This document shows, one piece after another, positions 25,733-33,108 of a DNA stretch of 64,000 bases. This DNA is from Insolitispirillum peregrinum (GTDB taxonomy: Bacteria > Pseudomonadota > Alphaproteobacteria > Rhodospirillales > Rhodospirillaceae), in NCBI RefSeq assembly GCF_042665255.1, contig NZ_JBHTCD010000001.1; one strand, given 5' to 3'. Position 1 is the stretch's first letter, and every line of letters begins with the position of its first letter. Below the pieces are notes generated by a model. That model was given only the letters and a program-made list of their open reading frames with translations. It was not told where the DNA came from and did not search any database. The position numbers and the translations under genes are program-made.

Positions 25733-26725
25733 ATGGAACAACGCATCCTCGGGACCAGCGGCCTGCGCGTCTCGGCACTCGGTTTGGGCTGCATGGGGCT
25801 GAACTTCAGCTATGGGCAGGCGCTGGAGCGGCGCGACGCCATCGCCCTGATCCGCACCGCCGCCGATCAGGGCATCACCTTTTTCGACACCGCCGAAGTC
25901 TATGGCCCCTTCACCAACGAAGAAATGGTTGGCGAGGCGCTGGCCCCGATCCGCGACCGGGTGGTGATCGCCACCAAGTTCGGCTTTGCCATTGACCCGG
26001 CCAGCGGTCAGTACAACGGCGTCAACAGCCAGCCTGACCACATCCGCGCGGTGGTCGAAGCATCGTTGCAGCGTCTGGGGACTGACCGCATCGACCTGTT
26101 GTATCAACACCGCGTTGACCCCGCCGTACCGATCGAAGAGGTTGCCGGAACGGTCAAGGACCTGATTGCCGAGGGCAAGGTGCTGCATTTCGGCCTGTCC
26201 GAAGCCGGAGCACAAACCATCCGCCGCGCCCACGCGGTGCAGCCGGTCACCGCCCTGCAAAGCGAATATTCCCTGTGGTGGCGCGAGCCGGAGCAAGAGA
26301 TCCTGCCGACCCTCGTGGAGCTGGGGATCGGCTTTGTGCCCTTCAGCCCGCTGGGGCGCGGCTTTCTGACCGGCACCATCGACGCCAGCACCACCTTTGC
26401 CGCCGGAGACTTCCGCAACGTCGCCCCCCGCTTCAGCGCCGAAAACCGTGAGGCCAATCAGGCCGTGGTCGCCGTACTGGGCGAGCTGGCCGACAGCAAA
26501 CAGGCCACCCGCGCCCAGATCGCGCTGGCGTGGTTGCTGGCGCAAAAGCCGTGGATCGTCCCCATCCCCGGCACCACCAAAGCCCACCGGCTGGCGGAAA
26601 ATGTCGCCTCGGCCAGCATCACCCTGACCACCGACGAGCTGAACGCCATTGACGGCGCCATGGCCGCCATCACCCTGCACGGCGACCGCTATCCCGCCCA
26701 TCTGATGCAGTTGGTCGGGCGATAG
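25733..26725 (+). CDS. Aldo/keto reductase
   Basis: A 330-residue TIM-barrel NADPH-dependent reductase. The catalytic tetrad is readable: D52 and Y57 in FFDTAEVYGP, K82 in VVIATKFGF and H126 in DLLYQHRVDP. It resembles the AKR group common in bacteria as general carbonyl reductases; the natural substrate is unknown. GGAG precedes the start. The accessory island starts directly after this gene, so the AKR stop marks the last core sequence before the 52-bp repeat. Confidence 0.92.
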   Translation: MEQRILGTSGLRVSALGLGCMGLNFSYGQALERRDAIALIRTAADQGITFFDTAEVYGPFTNEEMVGEALAPIRDRVVIATKFGFAIDPASGQYNGVNSQPDHIRAVVEASLQRLGTDRIDLLYQHRVDPAVPIEEVAGTVKDLIAEGKVLHFGLSEAGAQTIRRAHAVQPVTALQSEYSLWWREPEQEILPTLVELGIGFVPFSPLGRGFLTGTIDASTTFAAGDFRNVAPRFSAENREANQAVVAVLGELADSKQATRAQIALAWLLAQKPWIVPIPGTTKAHRLAENVASASITLTTDELNAIDGAMAAITLHGDRYPAHLMQLVGR

Positions 26726-26731
26726 GGAAGA

Positions 26732-26783
26732 TCGTGGAGCGCTGCTCCACACCTCGCCGGGGCCTTGAGGCCCCGGACCCCGT
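26732..26783 (+). repeat. 52-bp direct repeat, left border of the accessory island
   Basis: The hairpin core (GTGGAGCGCTGCTCCAC, then GGGGCC/GGCCCC), identical at 51 of 52 positions and in the same orientation as the copy at 30603-30654. Its right edge (CCCCGT) runs straight into an open reading frame, whereas at other copies a T/A-rich tail follows. The island therefore begins exactly at the end of the repeat. Confidence 0.85.
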
Positions 26784-27524
26784 GACATTGACGAGGAAGA
26801 CCTGGTCACCGCGCTGGGGGCCGCAGCCGCAGCATACGGAGCAAAAAAGACCGCCGATGCCCTTGCCAAAGAGGAAAAGGAACCAGCCCCCAGCACCCTG
26901 ATCATCCCCGATGCGCCAGAAAACAATGCTCCCCAACCTGAAACCTTCCCTCCGGCAACACCACTGCCTGACCAGCCACCCTCTGAACGTCCCCGTCAGT
27001 CCCAGCCCCCTCTGCCCCCCAGCACCCGCCCGGAGGAAAAAAAGGAGGATTCGGTCCTCGCAGACCCCAAAGACAATACCCTTCCCGACAAAACAGTCCT
27101 TGATATCAAGGCTCTCAAAAAGCCCATCCCGATCAATCCCGGCGAGCCTCTGCCAGAAAAAGTAGAAACCGGACTGGACAAGATTCAGGACAGCAGCCAC
27201 AAGGATTTCATTCGTGGTCTTATCAAGAATGGAGATCAAATCAGTGGATTGGGGGAAGATGGATGCAATATTGACATCAAGGGAAATTATGCCGATGTAC
27301 AAAATACACTCCGCGAGATGCAGGAGAAATTTGGCGGGACAATCAAGCCCCAACAGATGAGTGCAAAATTCAACCACCAATCGATGGACGTGCTTAAAAT
27401 CAATGATACCTTAGAGGTGAATGCTCGGCCAACCGCCGACAGCACGGGCACCCCCACATTGGAAATCAGTGTCAAAGAGAATAATGAGGCAATCTACACT
27501 ATAAAAATACGCGCTCATCCGTAA
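26784..27524 (+). pseudogene. Headless effector-like C-terminal fragment
   Basis: An open frame of about 247 codons that enters from the 52-bp repeat and has no ATG or GTG; the only in-frame alternative start is TTG at 27249 (91 residues, no convincing Shine-Dalgarno). Read from the repeat it gives an alanine-rich helical start (DLVTALGAAAAAYGAKKTAD), a long Pro/Glu/Lys-rich linker, then a compact domain (SSHKDFIRGLIKNGDQISG ... NEAIYTIKIRAHP). Helix, proline-rich linker and C-terminal domain ahead of a row of small genes resemble the end of a polymorphic toxin or secreted effector cut off from its delivery part. I do not recognise the terminal domain. Base composition is more AT-rich than the neighbours. 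Confidence 0.5.
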
Positions 27525-27546
27525 TAGGGAAAAATAAATAAAAAAT

Positions 27547-27572
27547 AGGGAGAGTAATTTTATACTCTCCCT
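27547..27572 (+). promoter_or_regulatory. Hairpin between effector fragment and first paralogue
   Basis: A perfect 10-bp stem, AGGGAGAGTA / TACTCTCCCT, with a 6-base loop, placed between the fragment's stop and the first tandem gene. No T-run follows on the plus strand, so it may slow or process transcripts rather than end them. AGAGG follows 16 bases later as the ribosome-binding site of the next gene. Confidence 0.55.
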
Positions 27573-27601
27573 CCGAAGGGAATCATAAGAGGAAATTAAT
27601 G

Positions 27602-28342
27602 ATGTACAAAAAAATATCCGAAGACGAGTACGACCTCACGACTCTCCCCATTCTGGAGTCCATCTTTGATCAGGATATTCACGGAACGGTAGAGAATCCG
27701 TTCATGAATCAGTCGTGGGAAGTTATCCTTCTGGGATGGAATATTTCTTGTATTGCCATTGAAGAAAAGAGACTCACCAAGAAATCAAAAATAGAAACAG
27801 TGCGCATATACAAAAAAATTTTCCAATATCTGCTGAGCAGGAATATCAACGAAGTTCTCATCTGCAGCACACCATGCCATAGACCTAGAGAAGGTGAGGG
27901 TTACCGTAATTTTGCGGCTACCATACCAACAGCATCAATCGTCGAGAGCATGAAGGAGCTGAACAAAAGAGAACCAGACTTCAAATCAGCAAGTGCTTAT
28001 GCCATATGTGATTCAACAAAAAAATGGGGATATATATCAACATACGATGGTTTTAGCTGGCTGGCAGGGGATGCTGATTTCATCGAAGGGTTCCACGTTT
28101 TTTATGGCGGGCGTGAGGCTGTTAGACAATATTTCTACGACTTCGATGCCTCTGACACTTGGGTGCTGGCCTACGACAACACAGGTCCAGTCCCCGAGGT
28201 AGGGGCCAACTCAACCCGTGAATACGCCTACTATTGTGCTGGCTGGGAACCATACGTCTACACAGAGCAGGATCTGGCCGAGGATCCCATGGAAAGCCCC
28301 GAACCAACCCAACCTCCGGCATCAGGACAAAGTGAAAGCTGA
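27602..28342 (+). CDS. Tandem paralogue 1 of unrecognised 246-aa family (immunity-like)
   Basis: A 246-residue soluble acidic protein with no signal peptide or membrane helix. Conserved blocks shared by all four copies: MYKKISEDEYD at the start, KSKIETVRIYKKIFQYL near residue 61, WGYIST.DGFSWLAGDADFIEGFH near 142, REAVRQYFYDFD near 170, and a Pro-rich tail (PEPTQPPAS). I do not recognise the family. Position behind an effector-like fragment suggests an immunity protein, by analogy with polymorphic toxin loci. An ATG three bases upstream (27599) is also possible; homology with the other copies favours 27602. ATA codons are frequent, unlike core genes. Confidence 0.75.
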   Translation: MYKKISEDEYDLTTLPILESIFDQDIHGTVENPFMNQSWEVILLGWNISCIAIEEKRLTKKSKIETVRIYKKIFQYLLSRNINEVLICSTPCHRPREGEGYRNFAATIPTASIVESMKELNKREPDFKSASAYAICDSTKKWGYISTYDGFSWLAGDADFIEGFHVFYGGREAVRQYFYDFDASDTWVLAYDNTGPVPEVGANSTREYAYYCAGWEPYVYTEQDLAEDPMESPEPTQPPASGQSES

Positions 28343-28357
28343 TTTACGAGAGGTACC

Positions 28358-29098
28358 ATGTACAAAAAAATATCCGAAGACGAATACGACCACACAACCC
28401 TCCCCATTCTGGAGGCCATTTTTGATCAGGATATTTACGGGACGGTTGACAACCCGTTTATCAATAAATCATGGGAAGTTATTCTTCTAGGCAGAGACAT
28501 ATTTTATATGTTTTTTGAAGAACATGAACTGACAGAAAAATCAAAAATAGAGACAGTGCGCATATACAAGAAAATTTTCCAATACCTGCAAAGCAGGAAT
28601 ATCAATGAAATCATCATTTGTCGCACACCGTGTCATAGACCATGGGAAGGCGAGAGATATCCCAATTTTGCAGCAGTAATACCGACGGCACCAATTACAG
28701 AGACCATACGAGAATTATGGAACAAGGAACCTGACTTCAGGTCAGCAAGCACATATGCAGTATGTGATGAGACAAAAAGGTGGGGTTACATATCCACTCA
28801 CGATGGCTTTAGCTGGCTGGCCGGGGATGCTGATTTCATCGAAGGCTTCCACGCCTTCTATGGAGGGCGTGAGGCTGTTCGGCAGTATTTCTACGATTTT
28901 GATGTCTCTGGCGCATGGATTCTGTCCTACGACGAGACCGGAGGCGTCCCCGCAGTAGGAGCCAACTCAACTCGTGAATACGCCTATTACTGCGCTGGCT
29001 GGGAACCACACATCTATACCGAGCAGGAAATCGAGGCAAACACCATCGAATATCCCGAACCAACCCAACCTCCGGCATCAGGACAAAGTGAAAGCTGA
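28358..29098 (+). CDS. Tandem paralogue 2 of the 246-aa family
   Basis: Same length and architecture as copy 1, beginning exactly 756 bases after it. The first 44 residues are almost identical to copies 3 and 4 and close to copy 1, while residues 45-60 (GRDIFYMFFEEHELTE) are unlike the others. The C-terminal part (SGAWILSYDETGG ... HIYTEQEIEANTIEY) is shared almost exactly with copy 3 and differs from copies 1 and 4. The 15-base spacer GATTTACGAGAGGTACC-type sequence supplies GAGAGG as ribosome-binding site. Function unknown; immunity-like by context. Confidence 0.75.
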   Translation: MYKKISEDEYDHTTLPILEAIFDQDIYGTVDNPFINKSWEVILLGRDIFYMFFEEHELTEKSKIETVRIYKKIFQYLQSRNINEIIICRTPCHRPWEGERYPNFAAVIPTAPITETIRELWNKEPDFRSASTYAVCDETKRWGYISTHDGFSWLAGDADFIEGFHAFYGGREAVRQYFYDFDVSGAWILSYDETGGVPAVGANSTREYAYYCAGWEPHIYTEQEIEANTIEYPEPTQPPASGQSES

Positions 29099-29113
29099 TT
29101 TACGAGAGGTACC

Positions 29114-29854
29114 ATGTACAAAAAAATATCCGAAGACGAATACGACCACACAACCCTCCCCATTCTGGAGGCCATTTTTGATCAATACATCTATGGGACG
29201 GTCGATAACCCGTTCATACATAAATCATGGGAGGTTATTCTCCTTGGAAAGAATATACTTTGCATGCTTCTTGACCAGTATTCGATAACCGAAAAATCAA
29301 AAATAGATACCGTTATAATGTACAACAAAATCACACAATATCTTCAAAGCAGGAATATTAATGAAGTCATCATTTCGAAAACACCAGGCCGAAAACCAAT
29401 TGGACCCGAAATATATTCCAATTTTGCGGCTGCAATACCAACAGCATCAATCACTGAGAGCATCCGCGAGCTATGGAACAAAGAACCAGATTTCAAATCA
29501 GCTCACACATATGCTTTATGCGATGAAACAATGACATGGGGTTACATATCCACATGGGACGGCTTTAGCTGGCTGGCTGGGGATGCAGACTTCATCGAAG
29601 GCTTCCACGCCTTCTATGGCGGACGCGAGGCTGTTCGGCAGTATTTCTACGACTTCGATATTTCCGGCGCATGGATTCTGTCCTACGACGAGACCGGAGG
29701 CGTCCCCGCAGTAGGAGCCAACTCAACTCGTGAATACGCCTATTACTGCGCTCGCTGGGAACCGCACATCTATACCGAGCAGGAAATCGAGGCAAACACC
29801 ATCGAATATCCCGAACCAACCCAGCCTCCGGCATCAGGGCAAGGTGAAAGCTGA
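29114..29854 (+). CDS. Tandem paralogue 3 of the 246-aa family
   Basis: Starts 756 bases after copy 2. It is the most divergent in the middle: residues 45-60 read GKNILCMLLDQYSITE, and residues 66-100 depart from the others (DTVIMYNKITQYL, SKTPGRKPIGPEIYSN), whereas the last 75 residues match copy 2 almost exactly. Conserved ends around a variable centre suggest gene conversion with diversification of one face. No catalytic motif is apparent. Likely translated with its neighbours from one transcript. Confidence 0.75.
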   Translation: MYKKISEDEYDHTTLPILEAIFDQYIYGTVDNPFIHKSWEVILLGKNILCMLLDQYSITEKSKIDTVIMYNKITQYLQSRNINEVIISKTPGRKPIGPEIYSNFAAAIPTASITESIRELWNKEPDFKSAHTYALCDETMTWGYISTWDGFSWLAGDADFIEGFHAFYGGREAVRQYFYDFDISGAWILSYDETGGVPAVGANSTREYAYYCARWEPHIYTEQEIEANTIEYPEPTQPPASGQGES

Positions 29855-29869
29855 TTTACGGGAGGCACC

Positions 29870-30598
29870 GTGTACAGAAAAATATCCGAAGACGAATACG
29901 ACCACACAACCCTCCCCATTCTGAAGGCCATTTTTGATCAGGACATTTACGGGACGGTTGACAACCCGTTTATCAATAAATCATGGGAGGTTATTCTTCT
30001 GGGATGGGATCTATTTTACATGTTTGCTGACGAGAGCAGGCTAACCAAGAAATCCAAAATAGAGACCGTCCGCATATACAAGAAAATTTTCCAGTATCTT
30101 CAGATCAGAGATATTAACGAAATCATCATCTCCAAGACGCCCGGGCGTCGACCAACTGAGCGCGAAGGCTATCGCAATTTCGCTGCCATCATACCAACAG
30201 CATCAATCGCCGACAGCATACAGGAATTGTTGAACAAAGAACCTGATTTCAGGCCAATTCACAGGTACACCATATGCGATGACACAAAAAGATGGGGATA
30301 CATATCCACACACGATGGCTTTAGCTGCCTTGCCGGAGAGGCTGATTTCATCGAAGGTTTCCACGCTTTCTATGGCGGACGCGATGCCGTCAGGCAGTAT
30401 TTCTACGATTTCGATGCCTCCGATGCATGGGTTCTGGCGTATGACAACACTGGCGGTGTCCCCGCCGTAGGAGCCAACTCAACCCGTGAATACGCCTACT
30501 ATTGTGCTGGCTGGGAACCATACGTCTACACAGAGCAGGATCTGGCCGAGGATCCCATGGAAAGCCCCGAACCAACCCAGCCTCCGGCCTCGCCCTGA
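29870..30598 (+). CDS. Tandem paralogue 4 of the 246-aa family, altered C-terminus
   Basis: Starts 756 bases after copy 3, with GTG instead of ATG and GGAGG as a strong ribosome-binding site. It has 242 residues: near the end the sequence is five bases shorter than the other copies, shifting the frame so that it stops at a TGA that is out of frame elsewhere. The C-terminal region (DASDAWVLAYDNTGG ... YVYTEQDLAEDPMES) matches copy 1, not 2 or 3. The conserved TGAAAGCT is followed immediately by the right-hand 52-bp repeat. A glycine/tryptophan change (GFSWLAG to GFSCLAG) is also visible. Confidence 0.72.
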   Translation: MYRKISEDEYDHTTLPILKAIFDQDIYGTVDNPFINKSWEVILLGWDLFYMFADESRLTKKSKIETVRIYKKIFQYLQIRDINEIIISKTPGRRPTEREGYRNFAAIIPTASIADSIQELLNKEPDFRPIHRYTICDDTKRWGYISTHDGFSCLAGEADFIEGFHAFYGGRDAVRQYFYDFDASDAWVLAYDNTGGVPAVGANSTREYAYYCAGWEPYVYTEQDLAEDPMESPEPTQPPASP

Positions 30599-30602
30599 AA
30601 GC

Positions 30603-30654
30603 TCGTGGAGCGCTGCTCCACACCTCGCCGGGGCCTTCAGGCCCCGGACCCCGT
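30603..30654 (+). repeat. 52-bp direct repeat, right border of the accessory island
   Basis: Same orientation and 51 of 52 bases identical to 26732-26783. Here the element's natural tail (TCCTTTGAAATCC, comparable to the copies at 10.9 and 48.3 kb) continues on the right, whereas at the left border it is interrupted by the island. Another GC hairpin (GGAGGC/GCCTCC) follows near 30680. Confidence 0.85.
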
Positions 30655-30752
30655 TCCTTTGAAATCCAGAAAAACTGGAGGCTCGGAGGCTGTGCCTCCG
30701 AACGGGTCCGGGCGGTGGCCCGGCCGCGCAGCGGAATTCCCGCCACCATAAC

Positions 30753-30783
30753 AAAACGCGCCAGAGACAATGTCTCTGACGCG
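30753..30783 (-). terminator. Intrinsic terminator of the tpiA-to-eno gene set
   Basis: On the minus strand a 12-bp stem (CGCGTCAGAGAC / GTCTCTGGCGCG, one wobble pair), 3-base loop and TTTT, 47 bases after the eno stop. Confidence 0.85.
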
Positions 30784-30830
30784 TTCCGCTTATGCCCGTC
30801 ATCACAGGGGCCTGAACCCCCGTTCAAAAT

Positions 30831-32105
30831 TTAGCGCAGGATCGACTTGCCAGCGAACAGCGCGGCATCGCCCAGCTCTTCCTCGATACGGATCAGCTGG
30901 TTGTACTTCGCCATACGGTCGGAACGGCTCATCGAGCCGGTCTTGATCTGGCCGCAGTTGGTGGCAACGGCGATGTCGGCAATGGTGCTGTCTTCGGTTT
31001 CGCCCGAACGGTGCGACAGGACGGCGGTGTACTTCGCCTTGTGCGCGGCTTCGACGGCTTCGAGGGTCTCGGACAGGGTGCCGATCTGGTTGACCTTCAC
31101 CAGGATCGAGTTGGCGACGCCCTTTTTGATGCCATCGCGCAGACGGACCGGGTTGGTCACGAACAGGTCGTCACCGACCAGCTGCACCTTGTGGCCAAGG
31201 GTGTCGGTCAGCAGCTTCCAGCCTTCCCAATCGTCTTCGGCCAGACCGTCTTCGATCGACAGGATCGGGTAACGGTTGCACAGGTCTTCGTACAGGCGAA
31301 CCATGCCTTCGGAATCGAGGGTCTTGCCTTCGCCTTCCATCACGTACTTGCCGCCCTTGAAGAACTCGGTCGAGGCAGAGTCCAGCGCCAGCATGATGTC
31401 TTCGCCCGGCACATAGCCAGCGGCTTCGATCGACTTCATGATGAAGCCCAGAGCATCGTCCGCCGACTTCAGACCCGGAGCAAAGCCGCCTTCGTCACCA
31501 ACGTTGGTGTTGTGACCGGCGTCATGCAGGTTCTTTTTCAGCTGATGGAAGATTTCAGCGCCCATGCGGATCGATTCCGCCACCGAGGTGGCCGACACCG
31601 GCATGACCATGAATTCCTGGAAATCGATCGGGTTGTCGGCATGTGCGCCGCCGTTGATGATGTTCATCATCGGCACCGGCAGGGTGCGGGCATAGCTGCC
31701 ACCGATGTAGCGGTACAGCGACAGACCGGCTTCTTCGGCAGCGGCCTTGGCGCAGGCCAGCGACACGCCGAGGATGGCGTTGGCGCCCAGACGGGCCTTG
31801 TTCGGGGTGCCGTCCAGCTCGATCATGGTCTTGTCGACATAGACCTGATCTTCGGCATCCAGACCGGCCAGAGCCTGGAAGATGTCGTCGTTCACGCTGT
31901 CAACGGCCTTCAGCACGCCCTTGCCGCCGAAACGGGACTTGTCGCCATCGCGCAGTTCGACGGCTTCGTGAGCACCGGTCGAGGCACCCGACGGCACTGC
32001 CGCACGGCCAAACGCGCCGCTCTCCAGAATGACATCGACTTCAACAGTCGGGTTGCCACGGGAGTCGAGAATTTCGCGGGCGTGAATATCGATAATCGCG
32101 GACAT
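30831..32105 (-). CDS. eno: Enolase
   Basis: A 424-residue enolase of normal length. PSGASTGAHEAVELRDGD, the metal-binding region and the signature ILVKVNQIGTLSETLEA followed by SHRSGETEDSTIADIAVA are all present. It converts 2-phosphoglycerate to phosphoenolpyruvate and in many bacteria joins the RNA degradosome. It lies 12 bases after kdsA, whose substrate is phosphoenolpyruvate, so the pairing is metabolically sensible. A strong terminator follows. Confidence 0.97.
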   Translation of the reverse strand: MSAIIDIHAREILDSRGNPTVEVDVILESGAFGRAAVPSGASTGAHEAVELRDGDKSRFGGKGVLKAVDSVNDDIFQALAGLDAEDQVYVDKTMIELDGTPNKARLGANAILGVSLACAKAAAEEAGLSLYRYIGGSYARTLPVPMMNIINGGAHADNPIDFQEFMVMPVSATSVAESIRMGAEIFHQLKKNLHDAGHNTNVGDEGGFAPGLKSADDALGFIMKSIEAAGYVPGEDIMLALDSASTEFFKGGKYVMEGEGKTLDSEGMVRLYEDLCNRYPILSIEDGLAEDDWEGWKLLTDTLGHKVQLVGDDLFVTNPVRLRDGIKKGVANSILVKVNQIGTLSETLEAVEAAHKAKYTAVLSHRSGETEDSTIADIAVATNCGQIKTGSMSRSDRMAKYNQLIRIEEELGDAALFAGKSILR

Positions 32106-32117
32106 CGAAAAGTGCTC

Positions 32118-32975
32118 CTAGCCAATGGAGAGCGGATGAGACTTCGCCAGCCGGTCAAAGGCGGCCAGCGTCGTGAGAAGATCTGCCATCTGTCCCATGG
32201 GCACCATGTTCGGGCCATCGGACGGGGCAGCATCAGGGTCGGGATGGCATTCGATGAACACCCCGGCGATCCCGAGCGACACCGCCGCCCGCGCCATCAC
32301 CGGAGCAAACTCGCGCTGCCCCCCCGACGAAGTACCCTGACCCCCCGGTTGCTGAACCGAATGGGTCGCATCCATGATCACCGGGCAGCCGGTCTGGCGC
32401 GCCATGGTCGGCAGGCTGCGCATGTCGACCACCAGCGTATTGTAGCCGAAAGAGGCGCCGCGCTCGGTGACAATCACGTTATGGTTGCCGCTGTCGTCCA
32501 GCTTGGCGACCACATTGGCCATGTCCCACGGGGCGAGGAACTGGCCCTTTTTGACGTTGACCACCTTGCCGGTGCGGGCCGCGGCGATCAGCAGATCGGT
32601 CTGACGGCACAGAAAGGCCGGGATCTGCAGGATATCGACCACTTCGGCCAGAATGGCGCACTGGTCGTTTTCATGCACATCGGTCAGCACCGGGCAGCCG
32701 TAGGTGGCCTTGATCTCGGCGAACACCTCCAGCGAAGCCTCAAGGCCCATCCCGCGCCGCCCCTTGAGCGAGGTGCGGTTGGCCTTGTCGAACGAAGTCT
32801 TGTAGACCAGCGGCATGTTCAGGCTGCGGCAGATGTCCACCAGCGCACCCGCCGTTTCCATGGCGTGATCACGGCTTTCCATCTGGCACGGACCGGCAAT
32901 CACCGCCAGCGGCAGATCGTTGCCGAAGGTGACCGAACCGGCGGTCACATGACGTTGCACGACAGCAGAAGTCAT
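32118..32975 (-). CDS. kdsA: 2-dehydro-3-deoxyphosphooctonate aldolase (KDO-8-P synthase)
   Basis: A 285-residue KdsA. AVIAGPCQMESRDHAMETA and the KANRTSLKGRRGMG segment are diagnostic; C/H/E/D metal-site pattern of the metal-dependent class is plausible (AGPCQMES). It condenses phosphoenolpyruvate with arabinose-5-phosphate to make KDO-8-P for lipopolysaccharide, so the cell makes an LPS core. I set the start at 32975; a longer in-frame version to 33026 adds residues without family similarity. It sits between pyrG and eno in a common alphaproteobacterial order. Confidence 0.96.
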   Translation of the reverse strand: MTSAVVQRHVTAGSVTFGNDLPLAVIAGPCQMESRDHAMETAGALVDICRSLNMPLVYKTSFDKANRTSLKGRRGMGLEASLEVFAEIKATYGCPVLTDVHENDQCAILAEVVDILQIPAFLCRQTDLLIAAARTGKVVNVKKGQFLAPWDMANVVAKLDDSGNHNVIVTERGASFGYNTLVVDMRSLPTMARQTGCPVIMDATHSVQQPGGQGTSSGGQREFAPVMARAAVSLGIAGVFIECHPDPDAAPSDGPNMVPMGQMADLLTTLAAFDRLAKSHPLSIG

Positions 32976-33108
32976 CAGGACAGACGCCTTTACGTCAAGA
33001 GGGGGAGAACACTTGCCTTGCCCCACCAGAGCCCGCCTGCGCGGCCTCTGGCCCTCCCCATATACTCATCCCCCTCCGCCGGGCGGCAGAGGGGGGATGA
33101 TGTCGATA

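Noticed and set aside
26732..30654. Composite transposon
   Set aside because: The bordering repeats contain no transposase and no terminal inverted repeats of their own; they are only partial copies of the non-coding element.
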